DNA of 64,000 nucleotides from Pseudomonadota bacterium (GCA_024229515.1 JAAESI010000159.1:28382-92381), one strand, 5' to 3'. Positions 35,801 to 45,347 are shown, numbered from the stretch's first letter. The notes: generated by a model not told the origin, from the sequence alone. A program made the numbers and translations.

Positions 35801-38341
35801 AGTTGTCTGCGACCATCGTGTAGTCGAGCAAGGCGAGGCCGGCCCGGGTCGACTCGATCGCCTCGGTGTCCCGGGCCGACTTGGTGTGCTGGAGCACGAC
35901 GACGAGGTGGAGTTCAGCGCTTCTCCAGCGCGGTCTCGGCGTTGGCCACGGCGGCGGCGACGAGGGCGTCCGACCGGTCCAGATCGGCGAGCACCCAGGC
36001 GGTCTCGCCCGCGCTCCGGTGCAGCCCCAGGGTGAGGTCGTAGCACGCGCTCCAGGGCTCCTCGGGGAGCAGCTCCAGGCCGATGTCGAAGTAGCCCATC
36101 GCGGCGACGTTGGCTGCCGACGCGGTCGCCTTGCGGCCGGCCTCGAGGTTGCGTTCGGACAGTTGAAGGCGCTCGGCGGGATCCTCGATGAGGGCCCGTC
36201 CCTGGTTCAGCTGGAAGACCACTTCGAAGGGATCGGTGTCCTCGGCCTCGCGGAGCAAACGCCCGATGGCGAGGTGGGTGCGGCTTCGCTGCTGGGGCTC
36301 CAGCGACTCGTAGGCGGCTTGCTGGATGCGGTCGTGGAAGAAGCTGCACTCGGCGCTGCGCTCCGACGCGGCGACGATGAGCCCGTCCTGGACTGCCGGC
36401 AGCAGCTGCGCCCAGAGCTCCTCGCTTGAGGTATCCCGGAGCGCAGCGACGACCGCCAAATCGAAGGTGGCGCCCTTCAGGCGGCTGCCTGAAGGGTCGT
36501 TCGGGTTCCGTCGTCCAGCCGGCCGAGGCGGGCCACCATCAAGTCCAACACGCTCTCAGTGAAGCCCTTGGCCCGGATCTCGGCGAGATCATCCCAGGTC
36601 CACTTCCCGGCCGTCCGGTCGAAGCGCATCAGTCCGTCGTCGGCGCGCGTCTTGAGCAGCTCCTGCACGAACAGGGGGTTGCCGCCGGTGTTGCGTACGA
36701 CGAGATCGGCCAGCCCCGCGGCCTCGACCATCGATGCCGACGTGGTGTCGCGAATGAGCTGCCAGACGTCGTCGGTCGACAGTGGCTTCAGCGCCACCCC
36801 CGGCAGCGTGCCGCCGTCCTCCGCCAGCCTCGCGAGCATGGCGGTCAAGGGGTGGTTGGCGTCGACCTCGTTGTCCCGATACGCGCCCAGCAGAAGCAGG
36901 CTCTGGTGTTCGTCCGTGAGCAGGCCGCGCATCAGGTTGAGGCTCGCCGCGTCGGCCCACTGCAGGTCGTCCAGCAGCAGCACGACGGGGTGCTGCGGAC
37001 GGGCGAAGACCCGCACGAAGTTGCGGAACACGGCGTCGAACCGGTTGACCGTCTCGGCCGCCCCCAGCTCCTCCACGGGCGGTTGCGGGCCGGTGATGAG
37101 CTCGACCTGGGGGATGACATCGGTGATGAGCCGGCCGTTGGGGCTCAGCGCGTCGGCGAGGTCGTTGCGGAGCCGGTTCAGCCGCTCGGCGCTCTCCCCC
37201 AGCAGCTCCGTCACGAGTGCCTTGAAAGCGGCCACGACGGCGGAGAACGGCGTGCGCCGGAACTGCTCGAACTTGCCGGCGATGAAGTAGCCGCGGCGCG
37301 CCGTGAGAGGTTCGTACAGCGCCTGCACCACGGCCGACTTGCCCATGCCGGCGGCGCCGGTGACGAGCACACCGGTGGCCGCCCCCCGTCTCTGCGGCCG
37401 CGTCCAGGGCGCTGATCAGCCTCGCCACGACCTCGTCCCGGCCGTACAGCCGCGGCGGGATCATCAGCCGGTCGGACACGTCGTCGTGCCCCAGCTCGAA
37501 GGGCTCGATGGCGCCGTCGTCGCTCAGCGCGTCTCGGCAGCGGCGGAGGTCCGCGACCAGCCCGAAGCTGGTCTTGTAGCGGCCGTCCACCCCCTTGTTC
37601 AGCAGACGCATCACCACCGCGCTGAGCGCGGGAGGCACCCACGGCGCCACCTCGTCCAGCGGCCGGGGGTTCTTGGCGATGTGGGCGTGGACCAGCTCGA
37701 GGGCATCCTCGCTCTCGAACGGGAGCCGGCCGCCGAACAGCTCGTAGAGCGTGACCCCGAGGGAGTAGAGGTCCGAGCGGGAGTCGACCTTGGCCGAGAC
37801 CCGCCCCGTCTGTTCGGGGGAGATGTACCGGAGCGTGCCTTCGAGGCGAGCGCGGTTGGAGAATGCCGGGCTCTCGGACGCCAGCGCGGTGGCGAGGCCG
37901 AAGTCGATCAGCCGCACCTCGCCGGTGTCGGGGTTCCGCACGATGTTGGACGGGTTGATGTCCTTGTGGAATCAGGCTGCGCGCGTGGAGGTCGCTCAGC
38001 CCCTGGGCGGTGGCGATGGCGATGTCGAGCCGAGCGGCGAGGCCGAGCCCCTCATCGACGATCTGCTGCGAGAGGGCGAACCCCCCGAAGTCGTCCTGCA
38101 CCAGCGCCCACCGCCGCTGATCCGTCTCGAAGGCCCGGGCGTTTACGACGTGACTCGAATCGACGGACGCCAGCATCTCGTACTCGTGCCGGAACTTCGC
38201 CACTTCCGCCGGCGAGGGGTGGAGCTGCTTGAGCAGCTTCAGGACGACGGGACGGCCGTCCGGGTCGGTGGCGCGGAGGATGTCGTGCCGGCGTCCTTCA
38301 TGAAGGCGCTCCCCGAGCTGGTAGCGAGCAAGATTCGACAC
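32829..38341 (-). pseudogene. Kinase-AAA-GAF-adenylate cyclase gene with four frameshifts
   Basis: Five consecutive frames join into one protein of about 1830 residues. From the ATG at 38341: Ser/Thr kinase domain (LKLLKQLHPSP; catalytic loop HKDINPSNIV; IDFGLATAL; YISPEQTGR), AAA ATPase (VTGAAGMGKSAVVQALYEPL; VVLLLDDLQWADA), a long helical TPR-like region, GAF domain (LLSRLMELVVENAGAQHGVL), coiled coil, a class III cyclase (ASDVRGFTSLAEQL; ILGDGLFVFFGAP) and a short C-terminal domain. Continuity is broken near 37969 (extra base), 37382-37387 (extra base in a run of six), 36476-36480 (missing base, stop TGA) and 35916-35921 (extra base, stop TGA). Correcting each restores family-like sequence. 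Such multi-sensor kinases are known in Myxococcota. With four breaks it is a pseudogene unless the sequence is wrong here. Confidence 0.85.
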
Positions 38342-38391
38342 GACGACTCCCCCGAGCGGATGTGGGGCGCCATCCTACGTCCAACCTTGGG

Positions 38392-39279
38392 TCAGTAGTA
38401 CCAGGGGAAGCGGGTCCAGTCCTTCGGACGCTTCTCCAGGAAGCTCTCCCGGCCCTCTGCAGCCTCTTCGGTGGCGTACGCCAAGCGGGTCGCTTCGCCC
38501 GCGAACACCTGCTGTCCGACCATCCCGTCGTCGATCGCGTTGAAGGCGAACTTCAGCATGCGCTGCGCCGTGGGCGACTTGCCGTTGATCTCCTTGGCCC
38601 ACTGCAGCGCCTGATTCTCCAGCTCCGCGTGGGGGATGACGGCGTTGACCATGCCCATGTCGAAGGCGTTCTGGGCGGAGTAGGTGCGCCCCAGGAAGAA
38701 GATCTCGCGGGCCCGCTTCTGCCCCACCTGGCGGGCGAGGTAGGCGCTGCCGAAGCCTCCGTCGAAGCTCGCGACGTCCGCGTCGGTCTGCTTGAACTGG
38801 GCGTGCTCCTCGCTGGCGAGGGTCAGGTCGGAGACCACGTGCAGCGAGTGCCCGCCGCCCGCGGCCCAGCCCGGGACCACGCAGACGACGATCTTGGGCA
38901 TGAACCGGATGAGGCGCTGGACCTCGAGGATGTGGAGCCGTCCGAGCTTGGCCTTGTCGACCTCTCCGTCGTGGGCGTACTGGTAGCCGTGCTTGCCCCG
39001 GATGCGCTGGTCGCCGCCGCTGCAGAACGACCACTGCCCCTTCTTGGACGGCCCCTCGCCCGTCAGCAGCACGCAGCCGACGTCGCTCCACATGCGGGCG
39101 TGGTCCAGCGCGAGGTAGAGTTCATCGACCGTCTGCGGGCGGAACGCGTTGAGGCAGTCGGGCCGGTTGAAGGCGATGCGCACCGTGCCGTGCTCGCGGC
39201 TGCGGTGGTACGTCAGGTCCTGGAAGTCGAAGCCCGCGACGGGCTCCCAGCGGGTCGGGTCGAAGAGGGACGCGGTCAT
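38392..39279 (-). CDS. menB: 1,4-Dihydroxy-2-naphthoyl-CoA synthase (MenB)
   Basis: A 295-residue crotonase-fold enzyme of menaquinone synthesis that cyclises O-succinylbenzoyl-CoA. It has the MenB-specific segments SFCSGGDQRIRGKHGY, RLHILEVQRLIRFMPK and SFDGGFGSAYLARQVGQK and the C-terminal WTRFPWYY-like end. The residue before the SFDGG loop is Asp (FKQTDADVASFD), as in the mycobacterial-type enzyme, where a side-chain carboxylate replaces the bicarbonate cofactor needed by Gly-type MenB such as that of E. coli. Cytosolic. No other men gene is nearby, so it is unlinked here. ATG 39279 gives the usual length. The frameshifted kinase begins 50 bases downstream on the same strand. Confidence 0.93.
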   Translation of the reverse strand: MTASLFDPTRWEPVAGFDFQDLTYHRSREHGTVRIAFNRPDCLNAFRPQTVDELYLALDHARMWSDVGCVLLTGEGPSKKGQWSFCSGGDQRIRGKHGYQYAHDGEVDKAKLGRLHILEVQRLIRFMPKIVVCVVPGWAAGGGHSLHVVSDLTLASEEHAQFKQTDADVASFDGGFGSAYLARQVGQKRAREIFFLGRTYSAQNAFDMGMVNAVIPHAELENQALQWAKEINGKSPTAQRMLKFAFNAIDDGMVGQQVFAGEATRLAYATEEAAEGRESFLEKRPKDWTRFPWYY

Positions 39280-39302
39280 GGCCGCGACGTATAGAACCTC
39301 GG

Positions 39303-39824
39303 CTACGTGAGGTCCAGCAGCTGTCGGCAGACCCCGCCGGTCAGCACGTCGCCGCCGGCGCCCATGGAGACGCAGCGGACGGAGAAGCCGTCGCCGACGG
39401 CGGTGAGGGCGCGTCCGACGAGCCCCTCGTGGGTGCTCGCTTCGATGAACTCGCACGGCAGCTCGACGTCGCCCACGGTGCAGGTCGGGCTCCCGAGGGT
39501 GACGACCTTGGCGCCGGCGTCGCTGAACAGGTCCAGCGTGGAGCGGGTGAGGGTGTCCAGGTCCGTCTCGCGGGCCTTCACTTCGACGAAGCGGTCGTCG
39601 TCGCACACCACGGACAGCATCGAGCCAAGGGTGTCGGCTCGGCACCCATCGGGCACCAGGAGCCGGTCCTTGGCCGATGCTGTCACCGGAGTGCTCTCGA
39701 TCCACGTCGCCTGGACTGCGGGTGTCTCCACCCGCGGCTCGACGTCATCGACGACCGGGGCCGTCAACGGAAGCTCCGTCACCGCAAGTGTGGTGGCGCG
39801 GGGAGCGGCGCAACCGACGAGCAC
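39303..39824 (-). CDS. Hypothetical protein with an incomplete lipoprotein signal
   Basis: A 173-residue frame starting at GTG 39824. It begins VLVGCAAPRATT, which looks like the last residues of a lipobox, but no hydrophobic stretch precedes it: upstream in frame there is only a short polar stretch and then a TGA. Either the real signal was lost when the divergent TonB receptor gene (start 39848, 23 bases away) came to lie here, or the protein starts further in. The rest has four or five Cys (DGCRAD, VVCDDD, PTCTVGDVELPCEF, GVCRQL) and an alternating strand pattern compatible with a small periplasmic domain. No family recognised. Co-directional with menB, ending 23 bases before its ATG. Confidence 0.55.
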   Translation of the reverse strand: MLVGCAAPRATTLAVTELPLTAPVVDDVEPRVETPAVQATWIESTPVTASAKDRLLVPDGCRADTLGSMLSVVCDDDRFVEVKARETDLDTLTRSTLDLFSDAGAKVVTLGSPTCTVGDVELPCEFIEASTHEGLVGRALTAVGDGFSVRCVSMGAGGDVLTGGVCRQLLDLT

Positions 39825-39847
39825 GGTTGGGTGATAGGCTTCGGCCG

Positions 39848-42592
39848 TTGAAGTGGGTCATCGCCGTTTTGGGACTCTTCGTCGCCCTTCCCGCGATCGC
39901 GCAGGAGGAGGAGCCCGAGGCTGCCGACGAGGCCGTCGAGCCGACGCTGGTGGCGCCCTACCTGCTGGGCATGGTCAGCATGCCGCTGCCCGAAGGGCTG
40001 CTGGAGCCCGGCACCAAGCCCTACGACGTGGTCCTCAGCCTGCTGATCGACGTCGAGGGGCTGGTCGAGGACGTGCAGGTCAAGGTCTCCTCGGGCATCC
40101 CCGGGCTGGACGACCACGCCCTCGAAGCGGCGTTCATGCTTCAGTTCAACCCCGCCTTGCTGGACGGCGTGCCGACCCAGGTGACGCTGGACTACCCGTT
40201 CCGGTTCTTCCCCCCGCCGCCCCCGCCGCCGTTGATCCCGCCCGCGGTCCTGACCGGTCGGGTCGAGGTGAAGGGGAGCCGGGAAGCCGCGCCGAACATC
40301 GACGTCGAGCTCTACTCCGCGACCCCCGCGCCCGGCTACATCGAAGGAAAGCCTGAAGAGGGCGCCGTCGGCGAGGACGGTGAGCCCATCCGGGAGGCCC
40401 GGGGGCCGAAGCACTACACCCTGTCCGAGCAGCCCGCCGCGGTGGTCGAAGCGGACGAAGAGGGCAGCTTCGTCTTCCCCGATCTGACCGCCGGCACCTA
40501 CGTCGCCGTGGTCGGTGGAGGCGCATTCCGCATCGCGAAGTTCGTCGAGACCTTCGAGCAGGGGCAGGCGCGCGAGGTGCTCTACCGCCTGCTCCCTACC
40601 GGCCTCGCCGAGACGGTCGTGGTCGAACGGCGTGACGGCGGCTCCCCCGAGCGCGTGCTCACGCGCGACGAGCTGTGGAAGATGCCCGGCTCCGGCGGCG
40701 ACCCCGTCGCGGCGGTGGCCCAGTTGCCCGGCGTCTCGATCGCCCCTTCGTTCGCCCTCGGCGCCGGTGAACCGGCCCCCGTGGTGCGCGGCGCCGCCCA
40801 GGAGGACTCCGTCGCGATCCTCGACGGTCTGCCCACCCCGCTGCTGCTGCACTCGCTGGGCCAGGTCAGCATCACGGGCCAGTTCCTGGTGGAGCGCGCC
40901 TACCTCAAGCCCGCCGCCGCCGAGGCGGAGTTCGGCGACTTGACCGGTGGCGTCCTCGGCCTGGACGTGAGGTCCCCGCGCAGCGACCGCATCGGCGGCT
41001 TCGTGCAGCCGGGGCTGGGCCAGTCGGCCATCGCGCTGGAGGGGCCGATCACGGAGAAGGCGCGGTTCTACGTCGGCTTCAAGCGGAGCTACTTCGAGCT
41101 GCTCGGCGCGCTGTTCATCCCCAAGGACGCGCCCATCGACTTCGTCACGTTCCCCTTCTATCAGGACCAGCAGGCCATCCTGCAGTGGGACCTGCACCCG
41201 AACTTGACGGTGCAGCTGGACTACATCGGCGCGACCGACGGCATCGACCTGTTCTCGCGGCCCGGCGAAGAAGACGAGGACCAGAGCTCCGATCGGATCT
41301 TCAAGCAGCAGATCAACATGCATCGCATCCAGGCGAAGCTGAAGTTCAACCACCCCTCGGGCTTCACCAACGTCGTGCACCCGGCGATCACGTTCTGGGG
41401 CGAGTCGATCCAGATCCTGACGTTCATCGAGACGCTGGACCGGCACACCACGTTCCACCTCCGCGACCGGTTCCACGCCCCCGTGCTGCCCTGGCTGACC
41501 ATCGACGGCGGCGTGTTCCTGGAGGTCGACAACAACCGCCTCAGCACCAAGACGTTCGCGTTTGCGCGGGAGGACACGGGGCCGCAGACGAGCATCGGCG
41601 ACGAGCCCGACTTCGACGGGAGCGAGCGCACCACCCGGGTCTGGGTCGGCGGCTGGGTGGGGGCCACGTTCCAGCCCCACGAGGTGATCTCGATCACCCC
41701 CGAGTTCCGCCTCGACTACTGGGGTGCGCTGGGCCAGGTCTCGCCCCAGGTGCGCGGCCGCATCGGCTTCCGGCCGACGCCGTGGATGGGTTGGACGCTG
41801 GCGGGCGGCCGCTACGAGCAGCGCCCCAGCCGCGACGAGATCAACTCCGTCACGGGCAACCCGGAGCTGGATCCCGAGGGGGCCTGGCACATCAACCTGG
41901 GCACGATCCTAGACCCCGCGCCGTGGCTGATGATCGACGTCCAGGGGTTCGCCAAGTTCGCGGACAACACGGTGGTCAGCGAGGGGGGCGGGGACGCCTT
42001 CTCGGATCTCTTCGCCGGGTTCGACGCGGGAGCCGAGGACGACGAGGACCCGACCCACGGCCTCAGCAACTCGGGCGCCGGCCGCATCTACGGCGCCGAG
42101 GTGTTCAGCCGCTTCGGCACGACCAAGAAGGTCGGCCTCGCGGGCTGGCTCGGCTACTCGCTGGCGTGGGCCGAGCGGAAAGACTTCCCCGACGAGGACT
42201 GGCGCTACTTCCAGTGGGACCGGCGCCACCAGCTGACCGTGCTGATGCAGATCAAGCTGCCGCTGGAGATGCAGTTCGGCGCCAAGTTCATCATCCAGTC
42301 CGGCGCCCCCTTCACCGAGGTCGAGGGAGCCACCTTCTACGCGGACGCGGGCGCCTTCATCCCCACCTACGGGGAGCAGTACGGGGCGCGCGCCAAGCCG
42401 TACCACCAGCTGGATCTGCGGTTCGATAAGCGGTTCCGCGCAAAGAAGTACTTCGTCGACTTCTTCGTGGACGTGACCAACGTCTACTACGCCCAGACCG
42501 CCGCCTTCACCATCTACAGCTTCGACTACCGGGAGACCGCGGGCTTCTCGCAGTTCCCCGCCATCGACGTCGGCGTGAGGATCGAGTTTTGA
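39848..42592 (+). CDS. TonB-dependent receptor with N-terminal TonB-C-like and CNA-like domains
   Basis: A 914-residue outer-membrane receptor. TTG 39848 gives a clean signal peptide (KWVIAVLGLFVALPAIAQ). Residues about 55-125 resemble the C-terminal domain of TonB (DVVLSLLIDVEGLVEDVQVK, then DDHALEAAF), which is unusual at the N-terminus of a receptor. A Pro run (FFPPPPPPPLIPP) leads to a carboxypeptidase-regulatory-like beta domain (GSFVFPDLTAGTYVAVVGG), then a plug domain (PVAAVAQLPGVSIAPSF, then VRGAAQEDSVAILDGLP) and a beta-barrel ending in ...DVGVRIEF with the terminal Phe needed for barrel insertion. The ligand is unknown. The stop overlaps the start of the partner lipoprotein gene (TTGA). 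Confidence 0.88.
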   Translation: MKWVIAVLGLFVALPAIAQEEEPEAADEAVEPTLVAPYLLGMVSMPLPEGLLEPGTKPYDVVLSLLIDVEGLVEDVQVKVSSGIPGLDDHALEAAFMLQFNPALLDGVPTQVTLDYPFRFFPPPPPPPLIPPAVLTGRVEVKGSREAAPNIDVELYSATPAPGYIEGKPEEGAVGEDGEPIREARGPKHYTLSEQPAAVVEADEEGSFVFPDLTAGTYVAVVGGGAFRIAKFVETFEQGQAREVLYRLLPTGLAETVVVERRDGGSPERVLTRDELWKMPGSGGDPVAAVAQLPGVSIAPSFALGAGEPAPVVRGAAQEDSVAILDGLPTPLLLHSLGQVSITGQFLVERAYLKPAAAEAEFGDLTGGVLGLDVRSPRSDRIGGFVQPGLGQSAIALEGPITEKARFYVGFKRSYFELLGALFIPKDAPIDFVTFPFYQDQQAILQWDLHPNLTVQLDYIGATDGIDLFSRPGEEDEDQSSDRIFKQQINMHRIQAKLKFNHPSGFTNVVHPAITFWGESIQILTFIETLDRHTTFHLRDRFHAPVLPWLTIDGGVFLEVDNNRLSTKTFAFAREDTGPQTSIGDEPDFDGSERTTRVWVGGWVGATFQPHEVISITPEFRLDYWGALGQVSPQVRGRIGFRPTPWMGWTLAGGRYEQRPSRDEINSVTGNPELDPEGAWHINLGTILDPAPWLMIDVQGFAKFADNTVVSEGGGDAFSDLFAGFDAGAEDDEDPTHGLSNSGAGRIYGAEVFSRFGTTKKVGLAGWLGYSLAWAERKDFPDEDWRYFQWDRRHQLTVLMQIKLPLEMQFGAKFIIQSGAPFTEVEGATFYADAGAFIPTYGEQYGARAKPYHQLDLRFDKRFRAKKYFVDFFVDVTNVYYAQTAAFTIYSFDYRETAGFSQFPAIDVGVRIEF

Positions 42593-43560
42593 GGCGTCTG
42601 CTCCTGATCCTGGCGCTGGTCGCGACCACGGGCTGCTTCCCCGATCTGCCCGACCCATCCGTGGTCACCAACCTGCGCGTGCTCGCCATCCAGGCGGATC
42701 CCGCGGTCGCGCTCTTCAACCCCTTCGAGCCGCCCGTCATCACGGTGCGCGCTTTGGTGGTCCACCCCACCAACGAGGATCTGACCGATGTCACCCACGA
42801 GTGGGGGTTCGACTTCGGCGACGAGGACTTCGAGGGCAAGGAAGCGCTCGAGGCGCTCATCCCCGAGGGACCCTACGGCACCAGCATCGCCATCGACCTG
42901 GCTCCGCTGTTCGAGCAGCGCGAAGGCGGCTGGCTCCCGCTGCTGCTTCCGGTGACCTACTCGACCGCGGACGATGAGCTGACCCGGGACGCGGTCAAGC
43001 TGGTCTCGTTCCTGCTGCCCGATCCCGAGTTCGGCCAGGGGGACGACGACGACTCCGCGGCCGAGCCCGAGGAGCCGCTGGAGCCGACCGAGACCCAGGC
43101 CTACAACGAGAACCCGACGATCGTGGCCATCTCCCGTGGGGACGAGCGCTGGACGGCCGAGGACCTGTCGACCGAGACCGCACTGGACGTGGGTGAAGCG
43201 ACCACCCCCGACGGCCTCGAGTGGACGGTCGAGTACTTCGATGACGAGCCCAACGACGACCTCGACGTGGAGATCTACTGGAACTCCGGCAGCGCGGGCT
43301 TGCCCCCGGAGCCGGTCGACGACGACGGCTTCAGCTTCGGCGGTCCGGGCGGAGGCGGCCCCGGCAGCCGCTTCGGCGGCGGGGCCGAGGAGGAGGACCC
43401 CGACCTCGGCGACGGCGAGTTGCTCATCGAAGAGGGGGACGGCAGCATGACCTTCGGGTGGACACCGTCAGGCTGGGACGAGGCCCCCACGCCGAGGCTC
43501 TGGATCGTGCTTCGGGACGCCCAGGGCGGGCAGACCTGGCAGGAGATCCGTCCCCGCTAG
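42589..43560 (+). CDS. Lipoprotein partner of the TonB-dependent receptor
   Basis: A 323-residue lipoprotein from a TTG at 42589 that overlaps the receptor stop. Signal peptide RRLLLILALVATTGC; the mature part starts CFPDLPDPSVVTNLRVLAIQ, an opening common among lipoproteins encoded after such receptors in this group. Beta-rich Ig-like sequence (PPVITVRALVVHPTNEDL) follows, with an internal DDDDSA block near residue 150 and a Gly-rich segment (FGGPGGGGPGSRFGGG) near 255. It is probably a surface-exposed partner that binds the same ligand or caps the barrel; this rests on gene order only. It shares a CTAG stop with the convergent gene at 43557. Confidence 0.8.
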   Translation: MRRLLLILALVATTGCFPDLPDPSVVTNLRVLAIQADPAVALFNPFEPPVITVRALVVHPTNEDLTDVTHEWGFDFGDEDFEGKEALEALIPEGPYGTSIAIDLAPLFEQREGGWLPLLLPVTYSTADDELTRDAVKLVSFLLPDPEFGQGDDDDSAAEPEEPLEPTETQAYNENPTIVAISRGDERWTAEDLSTETALDVGEATTPDGLEWTVEYFDDEPNDDLDVEIYWNSGSAGLPPEPVDDDGFSFGGPGGGGPGSRFGGGAEEEDPDLGDGELLIEEGDGSMTFGWTPSGWDEAPTPRLWIVLRDAQGGQTWQEIRPR

Positions 43561-44576
43561 CCGCCGTATTCGCGCTTCTTCTTCTTCGGTGTCGGCGCCC
43601 CCGCGGGGCAGCTCTTGTGCTTCGCGGCCCAGGTCGAGACCGAGATCTTCGCGCCCCCGGCCATCCACGCGGTCTGCACCTTGAGCTCACACGCCGGGTT
43701 CGAGTCGGCCGTCACCGGGCAGGCCATGCGCTTGGGCTCGCCGACCACGTTTCCGGCGGCGTTGACCCGGATGATCTCGATGCGGAGCTCGTAGTTGCAG
43801 ACGGGGTCACCCTCGATCTTGGCCTTGATGCGCGGCGGACCGTCGACTAGGCGGGAGCTGATCTTCAGCGAGCCGTAGGACTCCTCCGGCTCCGGCTCCG
43901 GCTCCCGCTCCCGCTCCGGCTCCCGATCCGGCTCCAGCTCGGACTCGCGGGCGCGCTCCTCACGGGCCTCTCGCTCGGCCGCGCGCTCGGCCTCGAGCTC
44001 TTCGGCTCGGCGCCGCTCCTCCGCTTCGGTGGCCCGGCGGGCGTCGCGCTCCTCGCGCTCGGCGCGGCGGCGGGCGTCCCGTTCCGCCTGGCTCTCTTCC
44101 TCGGCGTCGGAACGGGCCGACGGGGCTTCGCGGGGGGGCGGCTCGGAGCGCTCGATCTCCTCGATCACCTCGGGGGAGTCGGTCACGGGCTGCGTCTCGC
44201 CCTGGTCCTCGCCCGCGGCGTCCTCGGCGGCGACGGCGTCTTCGGCGGGCTCTTCGCTGAGCGACAGATCGGCCGACGCGCTGAGGTCGGCCTCGGCCGC
44301 GTCGCCCGGCAGCTCGGCGTCCTCCGCGGTGGGGGCTTCGTCCGCCGCGGCGGCCTCGTCCGTGCCGGTCTCGGCGGGCTCGGGCTCGACCTCGGTCGGC
44401 TCCACCGCGGCGGCGGAATCGGGGGCGTCGCCGCTGCTGGCGAGCAGGCCGGTCTCCGACGCCCACCAGTAGCCGGCGCCGGCGAGGCCCAGGAAGAGGA
44501 CGAACGCCCACAGCGCGAGGGCCCCGAAGATCCGCTTGGGGGTGATGCACCCCGAGTTCTCGCTGGTGTCGTCCAT
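43557..44576 (-). CDS. Membrane-anchored Ala/Glu/Arg-rich coiled-coil protein
   Basis: A 339-residue protein with a cytosolic N-terminus, one membrane helix at about residues 18-38 (FGALALWAFVLFLGLAGAGY), an acidic Ala/Glu/Pro-rich linker to about 140, a charged helix rich in Arg and Glu (about 150-215, RAEREERDARRATEAEERRR), a Glu/Pro stretch and a C-terminal domain of about 115 residues with four Cys (PVCNYEL, ACPVT, ACELKV, KSCPAG) and the basic tail KKKKREYGG. It resembles a periplasm-spanning adaptor in layout, with the linker crossing the envelope. No family match is claimed. A dyad (GACTTG-n6-CAAGTC, 44594-44611) lies just upstream of the ATG. Confidence 0.75.
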   Translation of the reverse strand: MDDTSENSGCITPKRIFGALALWAFVLFLGLAGAGYWWASETGLLASSGDAPDSAAAVEPTEVEPEPAETGTDEAAAADEAPTAEDAELPGDAAEADLSASADLSLSEEPAEDAVAAEDAAGEDQGETQPVTDSPEVIEEIERSEPPPREAPSARSDAEEESQAERDARRRAEREERDARRATEAEERRRAEELEAERAAEREAREERARESELEPDREPEREREPEPEPEESYGSLKISSRLVDGPPRIKAKIEGDPVCNYELRIEIIRVNAAGNVVGEPKRMACPVTADSNPACELKVQTAWMAGGAKISVSTWAAKHKSCPAGAPTPKKKKREYGG

Positions 44577-44593
44577 GGCTGCCCCTATCCCAA

Positions 44594-44611
44594 GACTTGG
44601 GCAATCAAGTC
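44594..44611. promoter_or_regulatory. Dyad and possible promoter upstream of the coiled-coil gene
   Basis: GACTTG and CAAGTC form a 6-bp dyad with a 6-base loop, overlapping a second dyad CCCAAG-A-CTTGGG (44589-44601). On the minus strand TTGACT and, 17 bases on, GGATAG resemble -35 and -10 elements just before the ATG at 44576; the -10 match is poor. It could equally be a terminator for the SprA-like gene upstream. Confidence 0.3.
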
Positions 44612-44657
44612 AAGGAGATACGGGCAGCAGACAGCGCGTTTCGGGGATGGTGCCCGA

Positions 44658-45296
44658 TCAGGTCGCGGTGATTGAGAACCGGGGCGGAGGTCCGCAGAAG
44701 TCGCAGCCGTCGTGCTGATGGTAGGCGGCGGCGAGCTTGGCGGTGTTGTCGGCGCCGGTGGGTTCGTCCTCGCGAGCCTCCGCGGCCTGGTCGGTCTTGG
44801 CCTTCTCGGCGTCTCGCGATTCCTGGAGGACTTCGGCCCGTGCTTCGGCCTCGATGCGGGTCGCCTTGGCCGCGATGGAGCGGTCGGCGCCGGACGGATC
44901 GGCGGGGGCGAGGGCCGCGGCTCGGGCCTTGCGGGCGTTGGCGACCTTTTCCTGGGGCGTGTTGCCGGTGCCGAGGCTGATCGGCACCTCCCCCGCGACG
45001 GCGTAGGACTTGCCGTCCGGGCCGGTCTCGTAGGTGAACGTGGCGGCCCCCGCGAGGGCTCCCCCAGCGGCGGCGTGGGCGGCTTCGTGGGCCCGCACCT
45101 CGCGGTCGCGCTGGGCCATCTCGCGGACCTGGGCGCGGGTCGCCTCATCCAGCTCGGGGCTCAACTCGAGTCCCGGCCGGGACTCCTCGGAGCGGCCCGG
45201 ACCCTCGTGCGCATGATCGTCGTGCCCTGCCGCGGTATTGGCGGTGGCTCCGATGACCTGGGGGATGATCCCCGCGGTGGCTGATGAAATGCGCAT
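44658..45296 (-). CDS. SprA-type putative metalloprotease
   Basis: A 212-residue protein of the SprA-related putative metallopeptidase family. The signature block EMAQRDREVRAHEAAHAAAG contains the zinc motif HEAAH at about residue 69, followed by FTYETGPDGKSYAVAGEVPI, which is diagnostic for the family. The N-terminal 40 residues are variable and His-rich (GHDDHAHEG); after residue 120 there is an Ala/Glu helical region and a Cys/His-bearing tail (YHQHDGCDFCGPPP) that could bind another metal. No signal peptide is obvious. The family has a conserved catalytic-looking motif but, as far as I know, little biochemistry. It lies 81 bases upstream of the coiled-coil gene. Confidence 0.82.
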   Translation of the reverse strand: MRISSATAGIIPQVIGATANTAAGHDDHAHEGPGRSEESRPGLELSPELDEATRAQVREMAQRDREVRAHEAAHAAAGGALAGAATFTYETGPDGKSYAVAGEVPISLGTGNTPQEKVANARKARAAALAPADPSGADRSIAAKATRIEAEARAEVLQESRDAEKAKTDQAAEAREDEPTGADNTAKLAAAYHQHDGCDFCGPPPRFSITAT

Positions 45297-45347
45297 CCGA
45301 TCCGTGCATCGGAGCGTTTGCCGCCGCCTGAAGAGTTCCGGCGGAAG

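Noticed and set aside
32829..38341. Reading the kinase, AAA, helical and cyclase parts as four or five separate genes
   Set aside because: Internal starts fall in mid-domain and the frames abut within a few bases; homologous proteins are single chains.
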